From positions 266,415 to 330,414 of the forward strand of contig CAJNDS010002648.1 of NCBI GenBank assembly GCA_905221605.1: a DNA stretch of 64,000 bases, read 5' to 3'. The DNA comes from Symbiodinium natans (taxonomy: Eukaryota > Sar > Dinophyceae > Suessiales > Symbiodiniaceae). Below the pieces are notes generated by a model. That model did not search any database. It saw only the letters and a program-made list of their open reading frames with translations, and was not told where the DNA came from. Shown here piece after piece: positions 25,101 to 28,311 of the stretch. Each line of letters begins with the position of its first letter. Positions within the stretch are counted from its first letter, which is position 1. Made by a program: the position numbers and the translations under genes.

Positions 25101-27211
25101 CCTGGGGAGATGTTGTCGTCGGTTCTAGGGATTCGCAGCCTGTCCGACCCTAAACCCCTAAACCCTAAACCCTAAACCCTAAACCCTAAACCCTAAACCC
25201 TAAACCCTAAACCCTAAACCCTAAACCCTAAACCCTAAACCCTAAACCCTAAACCCCAGAAGCCCAAAGCTCAAACGCCCCCCCCACACATCATTCTGCG
25301 CACAAGCGACCCAAGGTCAGCGACCTGCCCTGGAGGAGGTGCCGGTGTCGGAGGACTTCGGCGTGGGACCCTACATGAGGATTGATCGAAATTCAAGGGT
25401 TTAGGGTTTAGGGTTTAGGTTTTAGGGTTTGGGGTTTAGGGTTTAGGGTTTCGGGTTTAGGGTTTAGGGTTTATAGGGTTTGGGGGTTAGGGTGTCCCAG
25501 GCCAAAATTGATGTCCGAAAGAACCCTTTTCGGACACCAGTTTGAACTAGAGAGCATATTGAACGGGAAAAACCTCTTCGGCATAGAATACACCAGCGGG
25601 GATCTTCAACTCTCAAACTTGATTTCCAAGCGATTTGCAATTCAGATGCGATTTGGACACGATTGTCTTCGATGAGACCAAATTGCAGGGTTCAGGGTCC
25701 AGCACCTCAAGTCCAAGCATTCACTAGTCAAGCAATGTATCGAGCGTTGGAAAAATACCCACCCGCGCGAAGAACCCCACAATAATCAGAAAACAAAAAG
25801 TTCTACATGACTCTTTACAGTACAAGAATTTCCTTAATCCAGCTTAAATCCTATATCTTCAAACAAGCCTAAGACCCTTACCCCGAAACCCTACGCCCTG
25901 AATCCCCTGCACCCTGAGCCCTGAGCCCTAAACTCCTGGTCCCGGAGCCCTAAACCCTAAACCCTAAACCCTAAACCCTCAACCCTAAACCCTAAACCCT
26001 AAACTCTAAACCCTAAACCCTAAACCCCTAAAACCCTAAAACCCTAAACCCGAAACCCTAAATTCCTGGGCCCTGAACCCTAAGCCCTTGGCCCTAAGCA
26101 CTGAACCCTAAGCCTTGTGTCGGCGGCTCACAAAGTGAGTAGGCTTGGTGCCCGGTTGTTCGACATGTGAGTAGGGTTGCTGGCCGATTGTTCGAAATCT
26201 GAATACGGTTGGTGCCCGAGTGTTCGCAATCTTCACTTGAATGGGAAGAGAGAGTTTAGGGTTTAGGGTTTAGGGTTTAGGGTTTAGGGGCTTGGCTGGT
26301 GCTAGCTTTGGTTGGCTCCGATTTGCTCGTTTCGAGTCGTAAACGGGTGGCTTTGAGGTGGCAATGTCTAGCCAGTTCTACGTCCCCCAAACCCTAAACC
26401 CAACACCCTAAACCCTAACCCTGCACCCTACACCCCAAACCCTAAACCCTAAACCCTAAACCCTAAAACCCTAAACCCTAAACTCTAAACCCTAAACCCT
26501 AAACCCTAAACCCTAAACCCTAAACCCTAAACCCTAAACCCCAAGAAGCCGGTTCGTTGGCCCTCCGCCCAAGGTGCTGAACATCGGGAGCACTTGTGTG
26601 CCATCATGCAGGCCATGGTCATGTGGGGAAACGGTCTGGCTTCCCGAAACTCCTAAACGCTAAACCCTAAACCCTAAACCCTAAACCCTGAACCCTGAAT
26701 CCTAAACCCTAAACCCTAAACCCTAAACCCAAAACGCAAAACCCAAAACCCTAAACCCTAAACCCTAAACCCTAGCCCTAAACCCTAAAGCCTAAACCCT
26801 AAACCCGAAACCCGAAACCTCAAACCCTGAAACCTCTAGGGCTTGGGAGACCCTTGGCCTACAATCGCCCATACCCCGGCCCTTGCGCTTGACAATCGGG
26901 AATGTCTCGTCTGGTCCCTACATCCCGAAACCCACACCCTAGACCCCTAAACCCTAAATCGCTACATCCCTAAACCCTAAACCCTAAAGCCCTACATCCC
27001 TAAATTCCACGCCCTAAACCCCGAAAACCCTACAACCAAAGACCCCAAACCCCTAAAACCTTAAACCCCTAAACCCTAAACCCGAAACCCTAAGCCCTAA
27101 ACCCTAAACCCTAAACCCTAAACCCCAAACCCCAAACCCCAATTCCCAAACCCCTAAATCTCACAGCTCCAGGCATGCTGGACCGAGGATGCGGATGAGA
27201 GGCCCTGGGCG
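1650..27211 (+). CDS. Split gene for a tyrosine-kinase-like (TKL/RAF-like) protein kinase domain
   Basis: Small exons on the + strand supply nearly every subdomain of a protein kinase in the right order. They give the glycine loop LGAGSFSYVF, VAVKVLK, RHPNLVNVLGIFEG, HYIVLELCRGGSL, ATALDFLH, ILHRDVKS, GN, VGDMGFAR, GTLRYMAPEV, ADVFSFGILLHEI and CW..D..ERP. Protein kinases transfer phosphate from ATP to Ser/Thr or Tyr; the HRDVKSGN and CW...RP signatures resemble TKL/RAF-like kinases. The catalytic lysine and the HRD aspartate are present, but the metal-binding DFG reads DMG. Codon phase carries across most junctions I could define. The introns are long and consist mostly of TTTAGGG/CCCTAAA repeats; one holds a copia retrotransposon. 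The N-terminal and C-terminal ends are not identified. The weakest parts are subdomains III and X. Confidence 0.9.
2378..2456 (+). CDS. Kinase exon: catalytic lysine (subdomain II)
   Basis: The reading is VGRAPGCSMDGFEEPVAVKV followed by LKSKDG. VAVK carries the ATP-anchoring lysine at codon 2434-2436. The acceptor is the AG ending at 2377. The donor is a GC at 2457. The exon is preceded by a CCCTAAA array (about 2275-2370) and followed by TTTAGGG (about 2466-2545). Confidence 0.85.
2457..3032. repeat. Intron with TTTAGGG then CCCTAAA blocks and a duplicated 28-bp patch
   Basis: The intron opens with TTTAGGG-type units and later holds CCCTAAA/CCCTACA units (2708-2766), then more TTTAGGG-like sequence. 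A patch around GAGTTCATCC.AGGCCGGG.GTGTGG occurs twice (about 2661 and 2821). Each copy is open (EFIQGRG or EFIRGRE), so it may be a duplicated exon remnant. I do not call it an exon. Confidence 0.6.
3033..3090 (+). CDS. Candidate kinase exon: helix C region (subdomain III)
   Basis: After an acceptor formed by TTTAG|G the reading is IREPSRLERVAEELPEQEL, a charged helical stretch of the right size for helix C, which carries the glutamate that pairs with the VAVK lysine. The phase from the previous exon fits: two bases carried over plus one here. The 3' end is uncertain because no donor gives the phase needed by the next exon. Confidence 0.45.
3225..3270 (+). CDS. Kinase exon: RHPNLV (subdomain IV)
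   Basis: The reading is LRHPNLVNVLGIFEG, a close match to the HPNIV...LG.FE strand of kinases. The acceptor CAG ends at 3224. A GC donor at 3271 leaves two bases, which join in phase to the next exon at 3970 to give FEGHYIVLEL. Confidence 0.9.
3271..3969. repeat. Kinase intron running from TTTAGGG to CCCTAAA
   Basis: The 5' half holds TTTAGGG arrays (3313-3375 and 3461-3553). The 3' half holds CCCTAAA arrays (3662-3815 and 3920-3960). The two halves are reverse complements, so the intron RNA could fold on itself. The short middle patch (3555-3660) shows no supported gene. Confidence 0.85.
3970..4028 (+). CDS. Kinase exon: hinge (subdomain V)
   Basis: The reading is HYIVLELCRGGSLQAPPSV. VLELC.GGSL is the hinge motif of TKL-type kinases and ends the N-lobe. 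The donor is a canonical GTGAGC at 4029. The upstream intron ends in CCCTAAA repeats. Confidence 0.9.
4042..4375. repeat. CT then GT/GC microsatellite at the 5' end of a kinase intron
   Basis: A pyrimidine (TCTC) tract at 4042-4141 turns abruptly into alternating GTGCGC purine-pyrimidine sequence at 4150-4372. Long open frames on both strands here are low-complexity artefacts. Alternating GC/GT tracts of this kind are known to favour Z-DNA. Confidence 0.8.
4477..4735. repeat. Long near-perfect CCCTAAA array
   Basis: About 36 tandem CCCTAAA units run with almost no variants except CCCTAAG near the end. It is one of the longest pure arrays in the window. It lies inside the kinase intron between the hinge and helix E exons, not at a chromosome end. 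Confidence 0.9.
4693..5335. repeat. 321-bp tandem duplication inside the intron
   Basis: A unit containing CAAGGAGGTGTAAGAGGTTC and the following unique sequence plus its flanking CCCTAAA run occurs twice. The shared anchor is at 4741 and 5062, a period of 321 bp, with few differences. This shows intron growth by duplication of mixed repeat and unique sequence. Confidence 0.8.
5369..5407 (+). CDS. Candidate in-phase (possibly alternative) kinase exon
   Basis: A 39-base segment between CCAAG| and |GTGCCG reads RDPRGELGLELA in the phase left by the hinge exon and preserves that phase for the next one. The hinge exon can also join directly to 5821, so this may be a skipped or alternative exon lengthening the helix D region. 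Only frame and splice context support it. Confidence 0.3.
5821..5894 (+). CDS. Kinase exon: helix E (subdomain VIa)
   Basis: The reading is LHRPTFCSLPRCDVATALDF followed by LHQQ. DVATALDFLH is the helix E motif that precedes the catalytic loop. The acceptor is CGAAG|, the phase matches the hinge exon, and the donor is GTGGGG at 5895. Confidence 0.85.
5895..7349. repeat. Kinase intron, mixed repeats and hairpin-like patches
   Basis: The intron holds degenerate CCCTAAA/CCCGAAA (5925-5950 and 6890-6960), TTTAGGG-like sequence (6412-6660), a poly-C run (6667-6690), and a 9-bp CCCTAAGAG tandem (7237-7315). A patch near 6062-6110 (GTATAATCCCCTTATAATCTC) resembles other AT-richer patches in the window. 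No exon is supported here. Confidence 0.6.
7350..7396 (+). CDS. Kinase exon: catalytic loop HRDVK (subdomain VIb)
   Basis: The reading is PGVPAKDILHRDVKS. HRD carries the catalytic aspartate (codon 7383-7385). The acceptor is AG at 7348-7349, in phase with LHQQ of the previous exon. The donor is GTGCGC at 7397 with two bases left over. A TTTAGGG block follows at 7410-7500. Confidence 0.92.
7397..8330. repeat. Kinase intron, TTTAGGG then CCCTAAA
   Basis: TTTAGGG units lie at 7410-7510 and 7560-7615, and a CCCTAAA array at 7780-7880. The region 7960-8330 is TTTAGGG-derived but degenerate; its long open frames are artefacts of that composition. No exon is supported inside. Confidence 0.6.
8331..8379 (+). 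CDS. Kinase exon: catalytic-loop asparagine (subdomain VIb-VII)
   Basis: Joined to the two bases left by the HRDVKS exon it gives GNAFLFTVLQAPRLESR. The N after HRDVKSG is the metal-binding asparagine of the catalytic loop. The acceptor is GCCAG|G. The donor is GTTTAG at 8380, the first bases of a TTTAGGG repeat. The exon ends on a whole codon, matching the start of the next exon. Confidence 0.75.
8380..9304. repeat. Kinase intron, TTTAGGG start and CCCTAAA end
   Basis: The intron begins in TTTAGGG sequence (8380-8427). CCCTAAA arrays dominate later (8741-8820, 8920-9002 and 9123-9298). Unique patches at 8820-8900 and 9050-9120 contain short open frames, but the flanking exons already join in phase, so I do not call them exons. 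Confidence 0.65.
9305..9364 (+). CDS. Kinase exon: DMG variant of the DFG motif (subdomain VII)
   Basis: The reading is VKVGDMGFARPLSDFDIMTQ (60 bases). It corresponds to the usual K(I/V)xDFGxAR segment, but the DFG phenylalanine is methionine. The acceptor is AAAAG| after a CCCTAAA array. The donor is GC at 9365. Phase 0 on both sides joins it directly to GVGTLRYMAPEV of the exon at 20222. Confidence 0.9.
9553..9673. repeat. CCCTAAA array interrupted by the retrotransposon
   Basis: The CCCTAAA array reads up to ...CCCTA at 9673, where the copia LTR begins. The array resumes with CCCTAAA at 19580. Removing the element and one CCCTA copy restores an unbroken repeat register. Confidence 0.9.
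9674..9894 (+). repeat. 5' long terminal repeat
   Basis: The 221-bp LTR starts TGCGG and ends CCGTA, a short near-perfect terminal inversion; the end is TA instead of the usual CA. It is identical to the 3' LTR except at position 9840. It contains a spliced-leader-like segment at 9737-9756. Confidence 0.95.
9737..9756 (+). promoter_or_regulatory. Spliced-leader-like sequence in the 5' LTR
   Basis: The segment CCGGATATTTTTGGCTCAAG ends in TTTTGGCTCAAG (9745-9756). Those 12 bases are identical to the 3' end of the known dinoflagellate spliced leader (CCGTAGCCATTTTGGCTCAAG). The upstream part also begins CCG and keeps an A before the T run. The same segment lies in the 3' LTR at 19422-19441. 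It could be a relict of a trans-spliced RNA that was reverse transcribed, or a chance or functional match. Confidence 0.55.
9895..9907 (+). promoter_or_regulatory. Primer binding site matching the initiator tRNA-Met anticodon arm
   Basis: GGTTATGAGCCCA lies directly after the LTR. Its reverse complement TGGGCTCATAACC matches the anticodon stem-loop of a eukaryotic initiator tRNA-Met of the GGGCTCATAACC form, with the CAT anticodon in the middle. Drosophila copia primes from the same internal region of a half-tRNA, so this element probably uses a half-tRNA primer and not the tRNA 3' end. Confidence 0.7.
9957..13691 (+). CDS. Gag-protease part of the copia polyprotein
   Basis: I chose the ATG at 9957 (CGCCATGG context, 50 bases after the primer site); the frame is also open slightly upstream with a TTG. 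Residues 1 to about 690 are gag-like. A CCCH finger follows (C704 to H724, C-x9-C-x5-C-x3-H), then a CCHC zinc knuckle CFECGAVGHLQPQC (734-747), the nucleic-acid-binding element of retroelement gag. Two aspartic-protease-like cores come next: DTAATH at D863, with A in place of the usual G, and DSGASH at D1024, which looks competent. The frame meets the start of the methyltransferase-like module (VVVHLFSG, near residue 1223), then shifts and stops at 13691 after about 23 wrong-frame residues. A missing G in the run at 13634-13636 explains the break. Confidence 0.9.
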   Translation: MDMMRRRSEPGLSPMANEAEGNRGGGGEDRQQMVQALTDGREVAMIQPTPQVENEVVPVQAANPFWSERAQEEMRLRQSRPASLPASGGDRSGEGTRRPPSLQDLLGQEPAPVERPSSGLMGQMERGTIGGVQADEELIPDVSGEEQTEDMAVVKRALKELLVQTKELGNRLHRVEEKSYTSAASGSASRARSSGVVDANTAYPLGMTPEKQYLPGQVFYTDGMGGFWTVLPDGTWLPIEGYDLPKGCDLQSLPGSRKGDVQVEDEKEVPMMHVAEGKKPSRLPPLNYPTGGPASGGYASGPPGLTHVPITSVPSGVDGSAAPVGNQPGFVSARETATQENSAGSGGYTMVDDVPYRWKMVAGKLELEKVPLTAVAPGIGHGLPQGPGGRVSLPPGAVVPRGMPITGDSSGTERPEALGKHVMSLPTLADYTPSNPTALGDWIAMIEPMLSSLTDTGRVWWQCVYSKAYQAYAKWLSVSPLERLGIKAELEGLKVVQTVHVLLEQRAVSLLLQAIPERLKTEIVSTRMLGSVMIFYKLLTVYQPGGANERSTMLNFLVQPSPATSISEAIKGVRQWAQWRSRLRELRAAEPDATLLIKGLDGLSSALLAKHPTVHFRVASFREKLGVDYSPTSETATKLAEMLQAEFELLLHSAGEQEVKQDSDAKKRARLNKAQKGTGDETEEGDKGKGKGKRYSGDGERPFCWIYGKTDAGCKFGSRCKFRHDKDSLERGRCFECGAVGHLQPQCPYKDGASSNVDSNPERSRSKGNSPKGGKGGKGAKWGNAKKAEVAEGGDETANAGLDKGSASPSSPSTANQVLVEALEVLKSMKLSSEQSASNGDPSIRMLCGSGLLQQEGRVALVDTAATHLVRTLFPWECLPDTTVMVQSALGGVTMRITEKGTLIREDNGPLIIPLWLILEFGANLTVINGMCHMGAKSSLDQLLWFEHGCLVMDYKTAEKMVLDAEGQRVSWSHSQWRNGRADCGVGSSDATLLPKQGEGRGVCVLHVARVSDTNECSGMGMLDSGASHLLRSLRPGEQLPQQKVLVSLAVGSREMCITPGGTLVTPEMVDPLVPIGKASALVGLRVQWRGGKCTASHPVLGELRVRDLNGCPCLEKEVALQIIDEMDWCSPKQALKVARMVQGCPNTDNEVAVKTSLQSAARTASANEEEFVQACWRFLRWYYGDIPENMLMELLPRGDIAALPFNRHKRRRLARAKRVVVHLFSGNKNGIFPVGMWRYWSWI
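13606..14395 (+). pseudogene. Cytosine-C5-methyltransferase-like module of the polyprotein, frameshifted
   Basis: The module reads VVVHLFSG at the end of the gag-protease frame. In the next frame it continues DVEVLELDLTKGGDL ... VVAVVGGPPCRTVS, then returns to the first frame for KSLPWPHQELAQKDGVLLLK ... VFFGMESPGDPE. LFSG resembles motif I (SAM binding) and GGPPC resembles motif IV (catalytic cysteine, usually PPCQ) of DNA cytosine-5 methyltransferases. A one-base loss at 13634-13636 and a one-base gain near 13811 compensate each other. A further shift near 14395 leads into integrase. The family assignment rests on these two motifs and their spacing; the activity is not established. Confidence 0.6.
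14393..15605 (+). CDS. Integrase part of the copia polyprotein
   Basis: An HHCC zinc module (DHCLRGH ... CQIC, about 14500-14555) precedes the DDE core. The first D is in LSLDLAGPY (codon 14621), the second in HSDRAGEF (15071) and the E in NGRAEA (15179). The last two are separated by 35 residues, the classic D-35-E of retroviral and copia integrases, which join the cDNA to the target. Between the first two D residues lie about 150 residues, far more than usual, because of an acidic insertion (about 14710-14900). The frame ends at 15712, but near 15603 the homologous reading moves to the next frame. Confidence 0.88.
15606..19173 (+). CDS. Dioxygenase-like, reverse transcriptase and RNase H part of the copia polyprotein
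   Basis: This frame is open from about 15606 and contains four parts. First is a 2-oxoglutarate/Fe(II)-dioxygenase-like module with HRD (codons 16267-16275), a distal H (16471) and R nine residues later (16498), the HxD...H...R pattern. Next is reverse transcriptase, with LDISKAFLTAPM (D at 17341), ALYGL.ESPAAW and YVDD (17671-17682). Then RNase H, with ADASFA (D at 18238), STAEAE, TDS (18472) and ADLLTK. Last is a tail of about 150 residues with hydrophobic stretches (LVAYLVAAIILWELAW) and a Cys/His cluster (CMHASSDCD...CKHC). All reverse transcriptase and RNase H acidic residues are intact. The dioxygenase assignment is from motif pattern only. Confidence 0.9.
19351..19358 (+). promoter_or_regulatory. 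Polypurine tract
   Basis: AGGGGGAG lies immediately before the 3' LTR (TGCGG at 19359). This is where a plus-strand primer of an LTR element is expected. Confidence 0.85.
19359..19579 (+). repeat. 3' long terminal repeat
   Basis: The 221-bp copy runs from TGCGG to CCGTA and differs from the 5' LTR only at 19525 (C for G). It contains the same spliced-leader-like 12-mer at 19430-19441. It is followed by the CCCTA target duplicate and the resumed CCCTAAA array. Confidence 0.95.
19900..19962 (+). CDS. Candidate in-phase (possibly alternative) exon in the kinase activation segment
   Basis: Between CCAAAG| and a strong donor |GTAAGG lies a 63-base open segment reading MKRAMEELKAFLSGTAPLSP after an initial P. 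It is phase 0 at both ends, as are the DMG and APE exons around it, so it could be included or skipped without changing frame. The flanking exons already make a normal activation segment without it. Confidence 0.4.
20222..20267 (+). CDS. Kinase exon: APE motif (subdomain VIII)
   Basis: The reading is GVGTLRYMAPEVLNS. GT.RYMAPEV is the P+1 loop and APE motif. The acceptor is ATGCAG|. A GC donor at 20268 leaves one base, which completes the glycine of NSGEYGVQAD with the next exon. Confidence 0.93.
20268..21903. repeat. Large kinase intron of alternating CCCTAAA and TTTAGGG arrays
   Basis: A 112-bp mixed CCCTAAAA unit is duplicated in tandem (20291 and 20403). TTTAGGG arrays lie at 20770-20970. 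Long CCCTAAA arrays lie at 21060-21420 (with CCCTAAATAAA and CCCTAGATAAA variants) and 21590-21870. The short patch 20600-20760 and the patch 21425-21530 show no supported exon. Confidence 0.85.
21904..21967 (+). CDS. Kinase exon: DVFSFG (subdomain IX)
   Basis: The reading is EYGVQADVFSFGILLHEIVS. ADVFSFGILLHEI is the helix F motif typical of TKL kinases. The acceptor is GGCCCAG|. The donor is GC at 21968 with one base left over. CCCTAAA precedes the exon and TTTAGGG follows it. Confidence 0.93.
22506..22573 (+). CDS. Candidate kinase exon after helix F (subdomain X)
   Basis: In the phase left by the previous exon it reads GAVFPKELDAGSFNMFHAQS. The acceptor is CTAAG| and the donor GTGAAC at 22574. 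CCCTAAA lies upstream and TTTAGGG-like sequence downstream. Subdomain X is poorly conserved, so homology cannot confirm this. Confidence 0.45.
22660..23226. repeat. Non-telomeric patch with a degenerate ACGTTTTCAACGAA motif
   Basis: Several variants of AACGTTTTCAACGAAACG, CGAAACGTCT and GACCGTTTTGAGCGAC occur between 22675 and 23060, on both strands because the motif is partly palindromic. A poly-C run ends the patch (23207-23226). Open frames here are short and unrecognised. It may be a small mobile repeat or a satellite remnant in a kinase intron. Confidence 0.5.
23227..24245. repeat. Kinase intron portion dominated by CCCTAAA
   Basis: A unique patch (23300-23580) without recognised coding is followed by a CCCTAAA array of about 300 bp (23754-24066). 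A TTTAGGGG array (24134-24230) precedes the next candidate exon. Confidence 0.75.
24246..24296 (+). CDS. Candidate kinase exon (subdomain X)
   Basis: After TTACAG| it reads RRILTVDLSVGEHHRSH in phase 0, with a GC donor at 24297. Joined to the next candidate it gives a ...HRPKVSDLPW segment, which resembles the RP...P stretch of TKL subdomain X. Moderate support only. Confidence 0.4.
24300..25306. other. Kinase intron with a long unique patch
   Basis: TTTAGGG units (24448-24495), a unique patch (24530-25140) with several open frames in all directions but no recognised motif, and a CCCTAAA array (25145-25256) fill this intron. I see no supported gene in the unique patch. Confidence 0.45.
25307..25338 (+). 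CDS. Candidate kinase exon: RPKVSDLPW (subdomain X)
   Basis: The reading after ACAAG| is RPKVSDLPWR, like the G.RP.vsdlP segment of TKL kinases. The donor is GTGCCG at 25339. The alternative frame here (RPALEEVPVSEDFGVG) is also open. The phase to the next exon does not close, so an exon may be missing or the donor misplaced. Confidence 0.45.
25390..26545. other. Kinase intron with an AT-richer unique patch
   Basis: A TTTAGGG block (25396-25490) is followed by a lower-GC patch (25500-25860) containing a small inverted repeat, GTCCGAAA ... TTTCGGAC (about 25513-25536). CCCTAAA arrays (25950-26050 and 26380-26540) and one TTTAGGG run (26252-26288) complete it. No gene is recognised. Confidence 0.5.
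26546..26611 (+). CDS. Kinase exon before subdomain XI
   Basis: The reading is KPVRWPSAQGAEHREHLCAI followed by MQ. L..IM. precedes CW in many TKL kinases. The acceptor is CCCAAG| directly after a CCCTAAA array. A GC donor follows CAG at 26612. Phase 0 joins it to ACWTED of the next exon. Confidence 0.7.
27173..27211 (+). CDS. Kinase exon: CW...RP (subdomain XI)
   Basis: The reading is ACWTEDADERPWA. C-W-x3-D-x2-E-R-P closes the C-lobe of TKL and tyrosine kinases. The acceptor is CTCCAG|. A GC donor lies just before TTTAGGG sequence at 27212. I do not see a convincing following exon of the same domain. Confidence 0.88.
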
Positions 27212-28257
27212 GGCTTTAGGGTTTAGGGTTTCGGGGTTTGGGGGTCTAGGGGTTCAGGGGTTTAGGCTTTAGGGTTTAGGGTTTAGGGGTTTAGGGGCTT
27301 AGGGGTTCAGAGGTTTAGGGATTTAGGGGCTTAGGGGTTTAGGGGTTTAGGGGTTGAGGTATGTAGAGGTTTAGGGGTTTGGGGTTGGGGGGGTTTTAGG
27401 TTTTAGGGTTTGAGGGTTTTTGCAAAGGTTGCGGGGCACCAGGGCTTGGGTTTGAGGATTGAGAATTTGGGGCTTAAGCCGGCTGAAGCTTCTTGAAAGC
27501 GATTTCGGGCGTGCGGTTTGCGGGTGGAGGGTTCTCTTAGATGGGGGTTCTCCAAGTGCAGGTTTTGGGTTTAGGGTTTTTGGGTTGAGCTTTTCCTTGC
27601 TTATCGGCTTTTCTGGCTACTTCTCGATTTTTCATTCGTCGTGTATCTCATCAAGTAGCCAGTTTTAGTTGAGAGTCGAACCCTGCACTCACCCCTAGCT
27701 CCAAACCCCGAACCCCAAACCCCAAACCCCAAACCCTAAACCCTAAACCCTAAACCCCAAACCCCAAACCCCAAACCCTAAACCCTAAACCCCAAACCCC
27801 AAACCCTAAACCCTAAACCCGAAACCCTAAATCCTAAATCCTAAACCCTAAACCATAAACCCCAAACTTCCCTACCCTAAGCTAGTTTCGGTCCCATGAA
27901 CGAGGGAGTCCGCGGCCGGCGCCGCTTCGCGGATTGAAGCTCTCCTTGCATGAGAACACTGTTTAGGGTTTAGGGTTTAGAATTAGGGTTTAGGGTTTAG
28001 GGTTTAGGGTTTAGGGTTTAGGGTTTAGGGAGTCTTCCTTGGATGAGAGCATCGAGGGTCCGCGGGAAGGGCGAGGGTGCACGTACTTGGGCTTCGGGTT
28101 TAGTTAGAGGTATCCCTTGAGGTGGCACAGGTTTTTTTGGGAATGCTGGGATGAACATGCTAAACTGAACCTGAAGCCTCTAAACCCTAAACCCTAAACC
28201 CTAGACCCTAAACCCTAAACCCTAAACCCTAAACCCTAAACCCTAAACCCTTCTGAG
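27212..28257. repeat. TTTAGGG(G) then CCCTAAA/CCCCAAA blocks
   Basis: Degenerate TTTAGGGG sequence (27214-27425) is followed by an unassigned patch (27430-27690). CCCCAAA/CCCTAAA units (27700-27870) and TTTAGGG units (27960-28030) follow, and CCCTAAA (28181-28250) ends the block. No exon is supported. Confidence 0.6.
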
Positions 28258-28311
28258 CACCGAGTTCCGCCCTTACCCCACGAGGGCCAGCCCGAAGCGG
28301 CAGCAACTCGG
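28258..28311 (+). CDS. Weak candidate exon
   Basis: After TTCTGAG| the frame reads HRVPPLPHEGQPEAAATR with a GC donor near 28312. CCCTAAA precedes it and TTTAGGG follows it, the usual exon setting here. No homology is recognised. Confidence 0.35.
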
